Positions 1 through 9,400 of a stretch of 64,000 bases of DNA are shown piece after piece. Source of the stretch: Lactobacillus kullabergensis. GTDB lineage: Bacteria > Bacillota > Bacilli > Lactobacillales > Lactobacillaceae. The stretch lies in contig NZ_KQ033871.1 in NCBI RefSeq assembly GCF_000967195.1, forward strand, positions 882,817-946,816, given 5' to 3'. The position numbers were made by a program, and so were the translations under genes. The notes under the pieces were generated by a model. That model was not told where the DNA came from. It saw nothing but the letters and a program-made list of their open reading frames with translations, and did no database searches. How positions within the stretch are numbered: the first letter of the stretch is position 1; the number at the start of each line of letters is the position of its first letter.

Positions 1-1881
1 TACAGAGTTAAACTTTATTGTTTATCTGGTGATGTAAATCCGATTGAACCGGCTTCTAACTATGGACAATTTGACTTGCAAAAATTTTATCGATATAAAA
101 ACATTTCTCAAGAAGTCAAACTAAAAAGCTATAGAATTAAAATTGACAAGGGTGGCATTTGGAACTATTTGCATTTTTTGCGATTCCATTTAAAAAAATT
201 TTTTCAGCAAATGCCACCAATTTTATCTTTTTTTAGTAGTGAACTGATCCTAGGTGAAAATCCAAGTCGGAGATTTCAAACAATTCTGAATAATTATCGT
301 GACCTTGGCGTAATACACATCTTGAGTATTTCTGGTCTGCATGTTGGTATTTATACCTTACTAATCAGTAAATTTTGTTATTTTTTAAAATTAACAGAAG
401 GCGAGACCTTTGTTTTTTGTTTGCTTATTTTACTGGTAGGGATTTTTCTCAGTAATAGTCAAGTTGGTTTTATCAGAGCAAGTTTGACCTATATTTTGGG
501 TCAACTATTTTCTATAAAAAAATTACAAATTAACAAAAGTGATTTACTTGGACTAACTGCAATTTTGCACCTAATAATCAATCCTCGTTTAATGATGAGC
601 ACTGGCGCAGTTTTAAGCTATATTTTAGCCCTGGGTCTGGAAATGACTAATCACATGACTAAATTTAAGCAGTCATTTTCTTTAAATAATCTCTTACTGC
701 CATTGCTTTTATTTTACTTTTTTCAATTTAATATATTAACTGTTTTTTTTAATCTGTTAATTGTGCCATATTTCAACTGGGTCGTGATGCCTTTAACTTT
801 TTTGAACTTGCTGATCTTTAAAATTAATCCAAAATGCAGTTTTTTATTTGAAAGAATACTTGAACTTGGAGAAAAACAAATTGCACAAATTTCTAACAGT
901 AAAATTGGCCTTTTAACATTTGGCAAAATAAACTGGTGGCAATGTCTTTTTTTATTAATTCTGACGTCTATTATATTGATTTGGATAAATGAAAAACCAA
1001 ACTGTAAAAAAATAATAAAAAGATTTATAGTATGTCTTTTATTTATATATGGATTGGTTTTTTTGACCATTCATTTTCCACTTCAAGGTCAAGTAACTTT
1101 CATTGACGTTGGCCAAGGAGACAGCATTTTTATTTCCACTCCGTTTTTTAGAAAAGTTTATTTAATAGATGTCGGTGGAAAACTTAATTTCAACGGCAAA
1201 AAAATAAATCCGCAGGTTAAGAAAATTACTCTCCCATTTTTGAAAGCTCAAGGTATAAGCAAAATTAATGGGATATTTATTACACACCAAGATGCAGATC
1301 ATGTAGGTGATTTGAAGCCACTTTTGAATCAAATTAAAGTAGAAAATTTATATGTGGCGCGAGGATTAATTCAAAATCCTTCTTTTCAAAAAAGAATCAC
1401 TGGAAAAATCAAGAAAGACCAAATTATACAATTGTTAGCAGGGAATGAAGTTAATGACTCTCAACTATCTTTTCAGACTGTTTATCCTTTTAAGCCAGGC
1501 TTAGGAAAAAATGAAGATTCTCTTTCTTTAACATTTAAACTGGCCGGCAAAAGATGGCTTTTTACTGGTGATTTAGGCCAAGAAGGAGAGTTGGAGATCA
1601 TGAATCAATATCATTTGCATGTTAATTACTTCAAGCTAGGTCATCATGGTAGTCGTACTGCTTCAAATAAAGAATTCCTAAAAGCTTTACATCCAGAAAG
1701 AGTTTTTATTTCTGCTGGTCGCAAGAATCGTTTTGGTCATCCTCACATAGAGACAATTGAAACTTTGCAGGCTCAACATATTCCGTGGGCATCGACTCAA
1801 GACTGTGGTATGATTACTTGGACTTATGGTGCTTTTACGAGGCCCAAATTTAAGAGATTTTTACCGGTGATAAAAAAATGA
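1..1881 (+). CDS. comEC: ComEC/Rec2 competence DNA channel (5' end outside window)
   Basis: Membrane channel that carries single-stranded transforming DNA into the cytoplasm. The frame is open from base 1, so the start lies outside the window; 626 residues are visible. The first residues are the end of the N-terminal soluble (DUF4131-like) domain. Then comes the multi-pass Competence domain, with the typical SISGLHVG stretch and many hydrophobic helices. The C-terminal metallo-beta-lactamase-like domain has FIDVGQGDS, THQDADH, FTGDLG and GHHGS, all metal-site motifs of the family. The stop overlaps the start of holA (ATGA), as in many Firmicutes. dprA, another transformation gene, is at 43980. 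The catalytic-type motifs look intact, so this is not an obvious pseudogene. Confidence 0.93.
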   Translation, partial: YRVKLYCLSGDVNPIEPASNYGQFDLQKFYRYKNISQEVKLKSYRIKIDKGGIWNYLHFLRFHLKKFFQQMPPILSFFSSELILGENPSRRFQTILNNYRDLGVIHILSISGLHVGIYTLLISKFCYFLKLTEGETFVFCLLILLVGIFLSNSQVGFIRASLTYILGQLFSIKKLQINKSDLLGLTAILHLIINPRLMMSTGAVLSYILALGLEMTNHMTKFKQSFSLNNLLLPLLLFYFFQFNILTVFFNLLIVPYFNWVVMPLTFLNLLIFKINPKCSFLFERILELGEKQIAQISNSKIGLLTFGKINWWQCLFLLILTSIILIWINEKPNCKKIIKRFIVCLLFIYGLVFLTIHFPLQGQVTFIDVGQGDSIFISTPFFRKVYLIDVGGKLNFNGKKINPQVKKITLPFLKAQGISKINGIFITHQDADHVGDLKPLLNQIKVENLYVARGLIQNPSFQKRITGKIKKDQIIQLLAGNEVNDSQLSFQTVYPFKPGLGKNEDSLSLTFKLAGKRWLFTGDLGQEGELEIMNQYHLHVNYFKLGHHGSRTASNKEFLKALHPERVFISAGRKNRFGHPHIETIETLQAQHIPWASTQDCGMITWTYGAFTRPKFKRFLPVIKK

Positions 1882-2864
1882 CATTACTTTCTTTATTTAA
1901 AGGTTCTAATACGAAAATTGCTCATACCCTGATTAGTGGAAACGACGCTTTCTTAAACGAATATATTGCTGATTCATATATTCATGAGAAAAAAATGTCA
2001 GAATATGAGAAAATTTATGTTGATTGCGATTCAGAAGGATTAGATGAATTAATTGCTGATCTCACTGAATCGAGTCTTTTCAGCCAGAAAAAGGTAATAA
2101 CAATTAAAAATCCATTTTTTCTAACAGCAAAAGTCCCTAAGAAATTTCAAAAGCAAATTTCAAAACTGCAAAATATTTTTGAGAATATTACGGAACTAGA
2201 TGATATTTTAGTAATTGTTTCTTCATATGAAAAAATTGATCGACGAAAGAAAATAACAAAGCTTATTACAAATCATTTTAATGTTGTTGAAACTAAAATT
2301 CGACCTTATGAATTGAGTAAATTTATCAGAAATTTGATTTCTATGGAGGGGTATCAAATTACAAGCCCTGCTTTAAATCTTTTATTAGAACGCAGCGATC
2401 AAGTGGTAGATACTGTTTTGAGTAATTATAATAAGCTGAAAATGATTACAGATAACAGAAAAATCACAACTGAATTAGTCGAAAAAAATGTTGATTTGTC
2501 ATTAGCACAAAATATTTTTGCCATATTGGATTCAGCGTTAAATAACAATTACCAGGAAGCTTTGACAAGGCTAAGTAATCAACTGCACAACGGCAACAAT
2601 CCAATACAGATTCTTGCCGTATTTGAAAATCAGTTGGAAATGATTTTGATTGTTAAGGTTCTTAAAGAGAGAGGTCGCAGTGAACCTGAAATTGTAAAAA
2701 CGCTGGGTGTTCATCCCTACCGCGTTAAATTAGCTCTAAAAAATAGAGTATCGTCAGATAAGATAGCAAGATTACTAAAGCAGGCAATTAAGTTGGATTT
2801 TAATTATAAGAGTGGTCAATACCGAGAAGACGATTTCTTAAAACTTTTTATTCTCAGTGTATGA
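1878..2864 (+). CDS. holA: DNA polymerase III subunit delta (clamp loader)
   Basis: Delta subunit of the clamp loader, which opens the beta sliding clamp during replication. The 328-residue length and the ISGNDAFLNEY start fit the Firmicutes HolA/YqeN family, as does the C-terminal helical collar domain (from about residue 210). It begins on the ATGA overlap with comEC, so it is probably translationally coupled to it. It is followed at once by a strong bidirectional terminator that also serves the convergent rpsT gene. The comEC-holA-rpsT order is standard in lactobacilli and bacilli, which supports the call. Confidence 0.92.
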   Translation: MTLLSLFKGSNTKIAHTLISGNDAFLNEYIADSYIHEKKMSEYEKIYVDCDSEGLDELIADLTESSLFSQKKVITIKNPFFLTAKVPKKFQKQISKLQNIFENITELDDILVIVSSYEKIDRRKKITKLITNHFNVVETKIRPYELSKFIRNLISMEGYQITSPALNLLLERSDQVVDTVLSNYNKLKMITDNRKITTELVEKNVDLSLAQNIFAILDSALNNNYQEALTRLSNQLHNGNNPIQILAVFENQLEMILIVKVLKERGRSEPEIVKTLGVHPYRVKLALKNRVSSDKIARLLKQAIKLDFNYKSGQYREDDFLKLFILSV

Positions 2865-2880
2865 ATTTTGATAGAAACAA

Positions 2881-2914
2881 AAAGACAGAAATGATTTCAT
2901 TTCTGTCTTTTTAT
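2881..2914. terminator. Bidirectional terminator between holA and rpsT
   Basis: A 13-bp perfect stem (AAAGACAGAAATG at 2881-2893 with its complement at 2898-2910) and a 4-nt loop, with a T run on each side. It fits ends of transcripts from both convergent genes. Confidence 0.9.
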
Positions 2915-2934
2915 TTATTAATTAAGCAAGATCG

Positions 2935-3186
2935 TTATTTTGCAAGTTTTGCTAAACGGCTTTTATCACGGTTAGCTTTATTCTTATGAATAAGACCTTT
3001 AGAAGCAGCTTTATCTAATGCACGAGCAGCAGCTACGTGTAATTCGGAGGCATTCTCAGCACCAGCAGCTTGAGCAGTCTTGAACTTTTTAACTGCAGTC
3101 CTTAACTGATTCATTTGAGCAGCATTACGCTTTCTTGTAGCATCTTGAGTCTTAACACGCTTAATAGCTGATTTGATTTGTGGCAT
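2935..3186 (-). CDS. rpsT: 30S ribosomal protein bS20
   Basis: Small-subunit protein that binds 16S rRNA. The product is 83 residues, begins [13 protein letters not shown] and is rich in Lys and Ala, as bS20 proteins are. I chose the ATG at 3186 because it has a strong GGAGGTG ribosome binding site directly upstream and gives the family length; an upstream in-frame ATG at 3252 would add 22 residues that do not belong to the family. It is transcribed against holA and shares a terminator with it. It diverges from rpsO. Confidence 0.97.
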   Translation of the reverse strand: MPQIKSAIKRVKTQDATRKRNAAQMNQLRTAVKKFKTAQAAGAENASELHVAAARALDKAASKGLIHKNKANRDKSRLAKLAK

Positions 3187-3264
3187 AAATTTCACCTCCA
3201 TTGATCGTAATTCTACTTTATAGATTATACTGAAAGATAAATGCAGATGCAAGATAAATAATAC

Positions 3265-3296
3265 TTGCTTTTTAAAAAATTTGTCTGTATTATACT
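3265..3296 (+). promoter_or_regulatory. Probable rpsO promoter
   Basis: TTGCTT at 3265-3270 is followed after 17 bases by TATTAT (3288-3293), with an overlapping TATACT at 3291-3296. It lies about 90 bases before the rpsO start and leaves room for a structured leader. Prediction by eye only. Confidence 0.5.
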
Positions 3297-3305
3297 ATTG
3301 TTGTG

Positions 3306-3360
3306 AACCGTTAACGCTGTTTGCGCGCTCACACCTGACGGTTAACGTTGTTAACGGCAA
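3306..3360 (+). promoter_or_regulatory. Structured rpsO leader with repeated GTTAAC palindromes
   Basis: The leader holds three copies of the self-complementary core GTTAAC (near 3310, 3341 and 3350). The first (CCGTTAAC) can pair either with itself or with GTTAACGG at 3350-3357, so alternative folds are possible. S15 is known to repress its own mRNA through folded leaders in several bacteria. A role as an S15 autoregulatory element is inferred, not shown. Confidence 0.35.
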
Positions 3361-3386
3361 TTATTCTAGTGAAAGGTGAAAATAAT

Positions 3387-3656
3387 ATGGCAATTTCAAA
3401 AGCAGAAAAAGATGAAATAATTCAAAAATTTGCGACTCACGAGGGTGATACAGGTTCAACTGAGGTTCAGGTAGCTATCTTGACTACAGATATTAACAAC
3501 CTGACTGAACATATGCGGAATCATTCACATGACCATCATTCATATGTTGGCTTGTTGAAGAAAATAGGTCACCGTCGTAACTTACTTCGTTATTTACAAA
3601 ATAAGGATATTAATCGTTATCGTGAATTAATCAAGAAGTTAGGTTTGCGTCGTTAA
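3387..3656 (+). CDS. rpsO: 30S ribosomal protein uS15
   Basis: Small-subunit protein that binds the central domain of 16S rRNA early in assembly. The product is 89 residues, the family length, with the typical [23 protein letters not shown] core. The start is the ATG at 3387 behind GAAAGGTGA; a longer upstream frame adds non-family residues. It is monocistronic, with its own promoter candidate, a structured leader and a terminator directly after. The order rpsO then RNase J is common in lactobacilli. Confidence 0.97.
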   Translation: MAISKAEKDEIIQKFATHEGDTGSTEVQVAILTTDINNLTEHMRNHSHDHHSYVGLLKKIGHRRNLLRYLQNKDINRYRELIKKLGLRR

Positions 3657-3673
3657 TTAGTTGAAATGTCAGA

Positions 3674-3710
3674 AAAGCTGGTTCAATTAGGAATCGGCTT
3701 TTTTATTTTT
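3674..3710 (+). terminator. rpsO terminator
   Basis: Stem AAAGCTGGTTC / GAATCGGCTTT (two G-U pairs, loop AATTAG) followed by a T-rich run. Confidence 0.8.
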
Positions 3711-3736
3711 GTCAAAATACCATTTTATGCTAGAAT
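3709..3736 (+). promoter_or_regulatory. Probable promoter of the RNase J2 gene
   Basis: TTGTCA (3709-3714), a 16-base spacer and TAGAAT (3731-3736) preceded by TGC. It lies about 80 bases before the start codon at 3816, just after the rpsO terminator. Confidence 0.6.
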
Positions 3737-3815
3737 AAAAAAAGATACTTTTTACGTTGTGATCATATGATCCATAAATAACAACTGAATAGCAAATTAA
3801 GGAAAAGGAAATATA

Positions 3816-5597
3816 ATGACTGATCAAGTTAAAATTATGATTTTGAGCGGCGTTCGTGAACAAGGAAAAGACATGTTCGCTGTTCAAGTTAATGATGAAA
3901 TTTTTGTTCTTGATGCTGGTCTTAAATATCCTGACAGCACATTGTTTGGAATTGATCTGGTTATTCCAGATTTAGACTTTTTTGAGCAATATGCTGATCA
4001 GGTGGTCGGCATCTTTTTATCACATGGACATGCAGACTCTATAGGAGCTTTGCCGTATATTTTAAGAAAGTATGACATACCAGTTTTTGGGTCACAGCTC
4101 ACAATCGAACTGGCTAAAATAACAGTTAAACGGGAAAATAAGCGCTGTAAAAACACTCTTTTTCATGTTATTGATGCTGAAACAGAGATTGATTTTAAAA
4201 ATGCTAATATATCATTTTTCCCGACTACTCATTCTATTCCAGATTCGCTGGGAATAGATGTGCATACCCCTGCAGGAGAAGTTGTTTATACAGGAGATTT
4301 TAAATTTGATCCTTCTGCAGCACCTAAGTACCGTACGGATTTAGACCGCTTAGCAGAAATTGGACAAAAGAAAGTTTTAGCACTTTTAAGTGACTCTTCA
4401 AATGCTGAGGCATCTTTGCCCAATGTTGCCGAGCAGGAGATTGGGGACTATGTAACAAATGTTTTTCGGAATGCCAAGGGCAGAGTAATCGTCGCTGCCA
4501 AAGCATCTAATCTTATTAGAATTCAGGAAGTCTTAAATGCCGCTCATAAAACTGGCAGACGCGTTTTGCTGACGGGCAGAGACTTGGCTAAAATAGTCCG
4601 TACTGCCATGAATCTTGGTTATTTGAATGTTCCTAAAGGCTTGTTGATGCGTGTTAAAGATTTAAAAGAAACTCCTGATGAAAAAACGGTTATTCTTGAA
4701 ACCGGTCAAATGGGTGAGCCTTTAAACTCTTTACAAAAAATGGCAAAAAAGCGTCACAGTATGATTACGATTCATAAGGGGGATCTGGTTTTTATTGCTA
4801 CGACGCCTTCTCATTCAGTAGAGACTATTGTGGCTCAAACTAGCGATATGGTTTATCGTGCAGGTGGTACTGTAATTCAACTAGGTAAAGCAAAACATAC
4901 CAGTGGACATGCGACGGGTCGTGATTTACAACTGCTTATTGACATTATAAAGCCACAATTTTTAATTCCGGTTATAGGTGAATATCGATTACTGGAAATT
5001 CACAAAGATTTGGCAATTAGGGCAGGACTCAAAAAAGATGATATTTTTATTACAAAAAATGGTGACTGCTTAAGCTATGACTTTAATCAAAAACGACTTT
5101 ATTTGACGGATCCTGTTCCCGGAGAAGACACAATGATTGATGGTTCTGGAATTGGTGATGTGGGCAATATTGTTTTACGCGATCGCGAAGTTTTGTCCGA
5201 TGATGGCATCTTTATTGCAGTAGTTACTATTGATCGTCGCAAGAAAAAAATTGTTGCTCAACCACAGGTTACCAGCAGAGGGTTTGTATATATTAAGGCA
5301 AATCAACAGTTGATGCGTGACAGCATAGAGCTTATTAAAAAGACAATAACTAATAATTTCGAACACAAAAAATTTGACTGGACTGAAATTAAACAGGATG
5401 TGCGTAATGATTTGGAAAAATTTCTTTACCGCAAAACCAATAGACGGCCAGTAGTTTTGCCAGTCGTAATGGAAGTTAACCAAAACAGACATCGAGCAAT
5501 GCAAAAAAGAAATAGCAAAAATGATATGCCAAAAAAGGAAACTCATCACCCAGTTGACGTTAATAAGACCGGTCAAAGAATTATCAAGAAAGATTAA
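3816..5597 (+). CDS. rnjB: Ribonuclease J2-type protein
   Basis: RNase J enzymes are metallo-beta-lactamase/beta-CASP nucleases that mature and degrade RNA; J1 and J2 form a complex. The protein is 593 residues with the lactamase fold first, then the beta-CASP part, the HTSGHA motif and a C-terminal domain, as in the family. The signature metal motif is HGHADS (residues 70-75), where J1 enzymes have HGHxDH, so the last histidine is a serine. That pattern and the N-terminus point to J2, which has weak or no exonuclease activity of its own in other species. H139 and D161, other metal ligands, are present. It follows rpsO and precedes a TPR protein at 2 bp spacing. Confidence 0.88.
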   Translation: MTDQVKIMILSGVREQGKDMFAVQVNDEIFVLDAGLKYPDSTLFGIDLVIPDLDFFEQYADQVVGIFLSHGHADSIGALPYILRKYDIPVFGSQLTIELAKITVKRENKRCKNTLFHVIDAETEIDFKNANISFFPTTHSIPDSLGIDVHTPAGEVVYTGDFKFDPSAAPKYRTDLDRLAEIGQKKVLALLSDSSNAEASLPNVAEQEIGDYVTNVFRNAKGRVIVAAKASNLIRIQEVLNAAHKTGRRVLLTGRDLAKIVRTAMNLGYLNVPKGLLMRVKDLKETPDEKTVILETGQMGEPLNSLQKMAKKRHSMITIHKGDLVFIATTPSHSVETIVAQTSDMVYRAGGTVIQLGKAKHTSGHATGRDLQLLIDIIKPQFLIPVIGEYRLLEIHKDLAIRAGLKKDDIFITKNGDCLSYDFNQKRLYLTDPVPGEDTMIDGSGIGDVGNIVLRDREVLSDDGIFIAVVTIDRRKKKIVAQPQVTSRGFVYIKANQQLMRDSIELIKKTITNNFEHKKFDWTEIKQDVRNDLEKFLYRKTNRRPVVLPVVMEVNQNRHRAMQKRNSKNDMPKKETHHPVDVNKTGQRIIKKD

Positions 5598-5599
5598 CT

Positions 5600-6433
5600 A
5601 TGACTTCACTTAGTCAAAAAAATCTAATTAATCTGGCAAAAAGAAATGAATTAAATGGTGATTTGGCTCAGGCTATTCAAAATTTAGAAGAAGCTTTAAG
5701 GGACGGTCACAGCGACGAGGTTGTTCTTAATTTATGTGAGCTATATATTAAGAACAAGCAGAGTTATTCTGCTTATGAATTAATTAAAGAAGAAAAGGAT
5801 CTTTTCACTAATTCTAAAATTTTTGCTGAATATAGCAAAATTCTTAGAAAAAATAATTTTTTTATTGAAGCTTTAGAAGTTAAAAATATTACTGACTATG
5901 AATTGCCATGTTCGGTAGAACCTGTTAGCTTAGAATTGCAACAAAAAATAATGGTTGCTTTTAGGAAAAAATCCAAGCCGACAAAATACGACTATGATAA
6001 GCTGTTTAAACTTGATTTATCGAATTATAAAAATTTTGCACAAAGTTTATTGATTGATCCGAGTTTAAATTTCGCAGTTCGACTGGTTTTATGTGAGGAT
6101 TTATTCAGGCTTGGTCTAAGAAATAAATTTAAAATTCTGGTATTAGGGCAGGAAGAAGAATTTATTCCCAAGAACATCAATTTGCTTGAAAAGGATCCGG
6201 TGTATCGTGAAGTTGTTTCAGGCATTGGTTCACGATACTACCATAGGCCTAGTCAAATTCCAGCTGTATTAAGCGAAGTTAATTTGATTTTAGGAAGCCT
6301 TTATCCTAAACTAAATAAGTATGTTGATGATCCTGACAGTTTTGCCAGTGATATTGCTTCTTATATTGATAATCATGATGGCAGAAGCAATCAAAAGCTG
6401 TTTGAGAAAATCGATAATAATATATCCGAATAA
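5600..6433 (+). CDS. TPR-like helical-repeat protein, function unknown
   Basis: The 277-residue product starts right after the RNase J2 stop, so it is probably cotranscribed with it. The first 100 residues contain degenerate tetratricopeptide repeats (for example the segment with GDLAQAIQNLEEAL). The rest is helical and charged, with no catalytic motif I can name. There is no signal peptide or membrane segment. A similar order (RNase J, TPR protein, tuf) occurs in lactobacilli. It may be a protein-interaction factor linked to RNA decay, but that rests only on position. A second TPR protein of the window is at 36870. Confidence 0.75.
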   Translation: MTSLSQKNLINLAKRNELNGDLAQAIQNLEEALRDGHSDEVVLNLCELYIKNKQSYSAYELIKEEKDLFTNSKIFAEYSKILRKNNFFIEALEVKNITDYELPCSVEPVSLELQQKIMVAFRKKSKPTKYDYDKLFKLDLSNYKNFAQSLLIDPSLNFAVRLVLCEDLFRLGLRNKFKILVLGQEEEFIPKNINLLEKDPVYREVVSGIGSRYYHRPSQIPAVLSEVNLILGSLYPKLNKYVDDPDSFASDIASYIDNHDGRSNQKLFEKIDNNISE

Positions 6434-6449
6434 AATTGGATAAAATGTC

Positions 6450-6477
6450 TTTACTTTTTCAAAGTATTTAGTATAAT
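6450..6477 (+). promoter_or_regulatory. tuf promoter
   Basis: TTTACT (6450-6455), a 16-base spacer and a perfect TATAAT (6472-6477). It lies 140 bases before the tuf start, leaving a long untranslated leader. Confidence 0.7.
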
Positions 6478-6489
6478 AGCAAAGGACGT

Positions 6490-6541
6490 TTTCATTAGGC
6501 ATGGCTCTATGCATTAAAATACTAGGCATTTGCCAATGAAA
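6490..6541 (+). promoter_or_regulatory. Hairpin in the tuf 5' leader
   Basis: TTTCATTAGGC (6490-6500) pairs with GCCAATGAAA (6532-6541) apart from one bulged base. Inside it, ATGC and GCAT segments can form a further helix. No T run follows, so it is not a terminator. It may stabilise the highly expressed mRNA or regulate it; the family is unknown to me. Confidence 0.45.
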
Positions 6542-6618
6542 GTAGTACAATATTCAACAGAGAACTATCCGTTACTTACTCAACGGACTTCTTGCAAATT
6601 TACAGGAGGGTCATTTTA

Positions 6619-7809
6619 ATGGCAGAAAAAGAACATTACGTAAGAACAAAGCCACACGTAAACATTGGTACTATCGGTCACGTTGACCATGGTAAGACCA
6701 CTTTAACGGCGGCTATTACTAAAGTTTTATCAGAAAAGGGATTGGCTAAAGCAGAGGATTACTCAGAGATCGATGCAGCCCCAGAAGAAAAGGAACGTGG
6801 TATTACTATTAATACCGCTCACGTAGAGTACGAAACTGAAAATCGTCACTACGCTCACATGGACGCTCCAGGTCACGCCGACTACATTAAGAACATGATT
6901 ACCGGTGCTGCTCAAATGGATGGAGCTATCTTGGTTGTTGCCGCAACTGATGGTCCTATGCCACAAACTCGTGAACACATTTTACTTGCTCGTCAAGTTG
7001 GTGTTAACTACATCGTTGTTTTCTTGAACAAGACTGATTTAGTTGACGACCCAGAATTGATTGACTTAGTAGAGATGGAAGTTCGTGACTTGTTAACTGA
7101 ATACGATTACCCTGGTGATGATATTCCAGTTATCCGTGGTTCAGCTTTGAAAGCTTTACAAGGAGACAAGGAACAAGAAGAAGTTATCATGAAGTTGATG
7201 GACACAGTTGATGAATACATTCCAACTCCTGAACGTCAAACTGATAAGCCATTCTTGATGCCAGTTGAAGATGTCTTCACAATCACAGGTCGTGGTACCG
7301 TTGCTTCAGGTCGTATTGATCGTGGTACAGTTAAGATTGGTGATGAAGTTGAAATTGTCGGCTTGGTAGATAAAGTTCTTAAATCAGTTGTTACTGGTTT
7401 GGAAATGTTCCACAAGACTTTGGATTTAGGTGAAGCCGGAGATAACGTTGGTGTATTACTTCGTGGTATTGACCGTGATCAAGTCGTTCGTGGACAAGTT
7501 TTAGCTGCACCTGGCTCAATTCAGACTCACCACGAATTTAAAGGACAAGTTTACGTTTTGAAGAAAGAGGAAGGCGGACGTCACACCCCATTCTTCTCAG
7601 ACTACCGTCCACAATTCTATTTCCACACTACTGATATCACTGGTGAAATTGAATTACCAGAAGGTACTGAGATGGTTATGCCTGGCGATAACACAGAGTT
7701 TACTGTTAAATTAATTAAACCAGCAGCCATTGAAAAGGGTACTAAGTTCACTATCCGTGAAGGTGGTCGTACTGTTGGTGCTGGTCAAGTTACTGAAATT
7801 CTTGATTAG
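6619..7809 (+). CDS. tuf: Elongation factor Tu
   Basis: GTPase that delivers aminoacyl-tRNA to the ribosome. The product is 396 residues. It has GHVDHGKT (residues 20-27) as the P-loop, the DAPGHADY switch II, NKTD, and the two beta-barrel domains ending in the [12 protein letters not shown] tail. The start is the ATG at 6619 behind AGGAGGG; an upstream in-frame ATG at 6592 would add non-family residues. The codons are clearly biased to preferred forms, as expected for the most abundant protein of the cell. It has its own promoter and terminator. It stands between a TPR gene and tig, a usual place in lactobacilli. Confidence 0.99.
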   Translation: MAEKEHYVRTKPHVNIGTIGHVDHGKTTLTAAITKVLSEKGLAKAEDYSEIDAAPEEKERGITINTAHVEYETENRHYAHMDAPGHADYIKNMITGAAQMDGAILVVAATDGPMPQTREHILLARQVGVNYIVVFLNKTDLVDDPELIDLVEMEVRDLLTEYDYPGDDIPVIRGSALKALQGDKEQEEVIMKLMDTVDEYIPTPERQTDKPFLMPVEDVFTITGRGTVASGRIDRGTVKIGDEVEIVGLVDKVLKSVVTGLEMFHKTLDLGEAGDNVGVLLRGIDRDQVVRGQVLAAPGSIQTHHEFKGQVYVLKKEEGGRHTPFFSDYRPQFYFHTTDITGEIELPEGTEMVMPGDNTEFTVKLIKPAAIEKGTKFTIREGGRTVGAGQVTEILD

Positions 7810-7828
7810 TTCGTTAAAAACAGTTTAA

Positions 7829-7866
7829 AAAGATGTACTTCTTCATAGAAGTACATCTTTTTTTGC
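7829..7866 (+). terminator. tuf terminator
   Basis: Stem AAAGATGTACTTC / GAAGTACATCTTT, 13 perfect pairs with a 6-base loop, followed by seven T. Confidence 0.93.
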
Positions 7867-7952
7867 CCAAGTTTGTTTTTTGCGACCGTTTAATGTAAGA
7901 TAATTTAGTATGTAAAGATGCAATTTAACTTGACATTGGAGGTATTTAATTA

Positions 7953-9278
7953 ATGTCTGTAAAATGGAATAAAACCGATAAAACTACCGGTGAACTTACT
8001 TTTGATATTCCCCAAGCTGATGTAAAGCGTGGGCTAGATCAAGCATTCAGAAGGGTAAAGAACAGCTTACGTGTTCCTGGCTTTAGAAAAGGACATGTTT
8101 CTCGTGTGATTTTTGATCAATATTATGGTGAAGAATCACTATATGAAAATGCTTTGAATATTGTTCTACCAGATGCCTATGAAGCAGCGATTAAGGAAGC
8201 TGATATTGCGGCTGTAGGTCAACCACAAATTTTACCGGTTTCAATGGAAAAAGGTAAAGACTGGCAAATGAAAGCCACAGTCACTGTTCAACCTGAGGTA
8301 AAACTTGGCGGATATAAGGGAGTTGAAGTTCCTAAACAAAACACTCGAGTATATGCCAAAGATGTTGACGCCAAATTAAAAGAAGAGCGTGAAAAGAACG
8401 CTGAGTTAGTACTGAAGAAGAGTGCTGCAGCTAAAGGTGATACAGTTACCATTGATTATAAAGGAACAGTAGATGGGAAGGCCTTTGATGGTGGTTCAGC
8501 AGATGATTATTCACTTGAATTAGGTTCCAATACATTTATTCCTGGTTTTGAAGACCAATTAATAGGTCACAAGGCAGGAGACGATGTAGACGTAGTCGTA
8601 ACTTTTCCGGAAGATTATGGTGCAAAAGATTTAGCAGGTAAGGAAGCTCATTTTGCTACCAAAATTCATGAAGTTAAATCGAAGCAGTTACCTAAATTAG
8701 ATGATGAATTTGCTAAAGATGTTGATGATTCTGTTGATACTCTTGATGATTTAAAAGAAAAGATCAAGAAGGATCTTAAGGCGAAGAAAGAAGAAGCTGC
8801 ACAAGACGAGATTGAGCAAGCCGCAATTGAAAGTGCTGTTGCCAATGCTACTATTGATGAAATTCCGAATGCTATGATTCAGGAAGACATTAACACGCAA
8901 ATGAATCAATATTTAGGTAATATGCAACGTCAAGGAATCAGTCCTGAAACATATTACAAGATAACTAATACTACAGAAGATCAATTACGCTCACAATTTG
9001 CTAAGGATGCTGAAGAGAGAGTTAAAACTAACCTGGTACTTGAAGCAATTGTCAAAAAAGAAGGCATTAAAGCTACTAAAGAAGAAATTGACAAAGAGAT
9101 AAAAGACTTAGCTAGTGAATATAATATGGATGAAAAAACTGTCCGTAACACTCTGACTGATGACATGCTTTCACATGATATCAATGTACGTAAGGCTATT
9201 AATATTGTCGCTGACAACGCAAAACAAGTTTCTAAATCTAAAACTAAAAAAGACGAAAAAAAGTCTGATAAAAAGTAG
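7953..9278 (+). CDS. tig: Trigger factor (ribosome-bound chaperone, PPIase)
   Basis: Binds the ribosome exit tunnel and helps new proteins fold. The 441 residues show the three expected parts: an N-terminal ribosome-binding domain with the FRKG signature near residue 43, an FKBP-type peptidyl-prolyl isomerase domain at about 160-245 ([20 protein letters not shown]), and a long helical C-terminal arm. The C-terminus is lysine-rich. The start has GGAGGT upstream. It sits just before clpX, the standard tig-clpX pairing. Confidence 0.96.
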   Translation: MSVKWNKTDKTTGELTFDIPQADVKRGLDQAFRRVKNSLRVPGFRKGHVSRVIFDQYYGEESLYENALNIVLPDAYEAAIKEADIAAVGQPQILPVSMEKGKDWQMKATVTVQPEVKLGGYKGVEVPKQNTRVYAKDVDAKLKEEREKNAELVLKKSAAAKGDTVTIDYKGTVDGKAFDGGSADDYSLELGSNTFIPGFEDQLIGHKAGDDVDVVVTFPEDYGAKDLAGKEAHFATKIHEVKSKQLPKLDDEFAKDVDDSVDTLDDLKEKIKKDLKAKKEEAAQDEIEQAAIESAVANATIDEIPNAMIQEDINTQMNQYLGNMQRQGISPETYYKITNTTEDQLRSQFAKDAEERVKTNLVLEAIVKKEGIKATKEEIDKEIKDLASEYNMDEKTVRNTLTDDMLSHDINVRKAINIVADNAKQVSKSKTKKDEKKSDKK

Positions 9279-9295
9279 AGTTTTAAATTCTGAGT

Positions 9296-9329
9296 AAAAA
9301 GGTGGTGTTGTACTGCCTTTTTATTTTTT
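9296..9329 (+). terminator. Probable tig terminator
   Basis: AAAAAGG (9296-9302) pairs with CCTTTTT (9316-9322) and the stem extends inward through wobble pairs; an A and six T follow. Confidence 0.65.
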
Positions 9330-9400
9330 ACAAGCATATAATTCATATACCACCCGTATTTTATGCTAATCTTAGACTTGTAAATACAAGGAGGAATAGA

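Noticed and set aside
5175-5576. A minus-strand frame of 133 codons inside the RNase J2 gene.
   Set aside because: Antisense to a conserved coding region and without any start signal.
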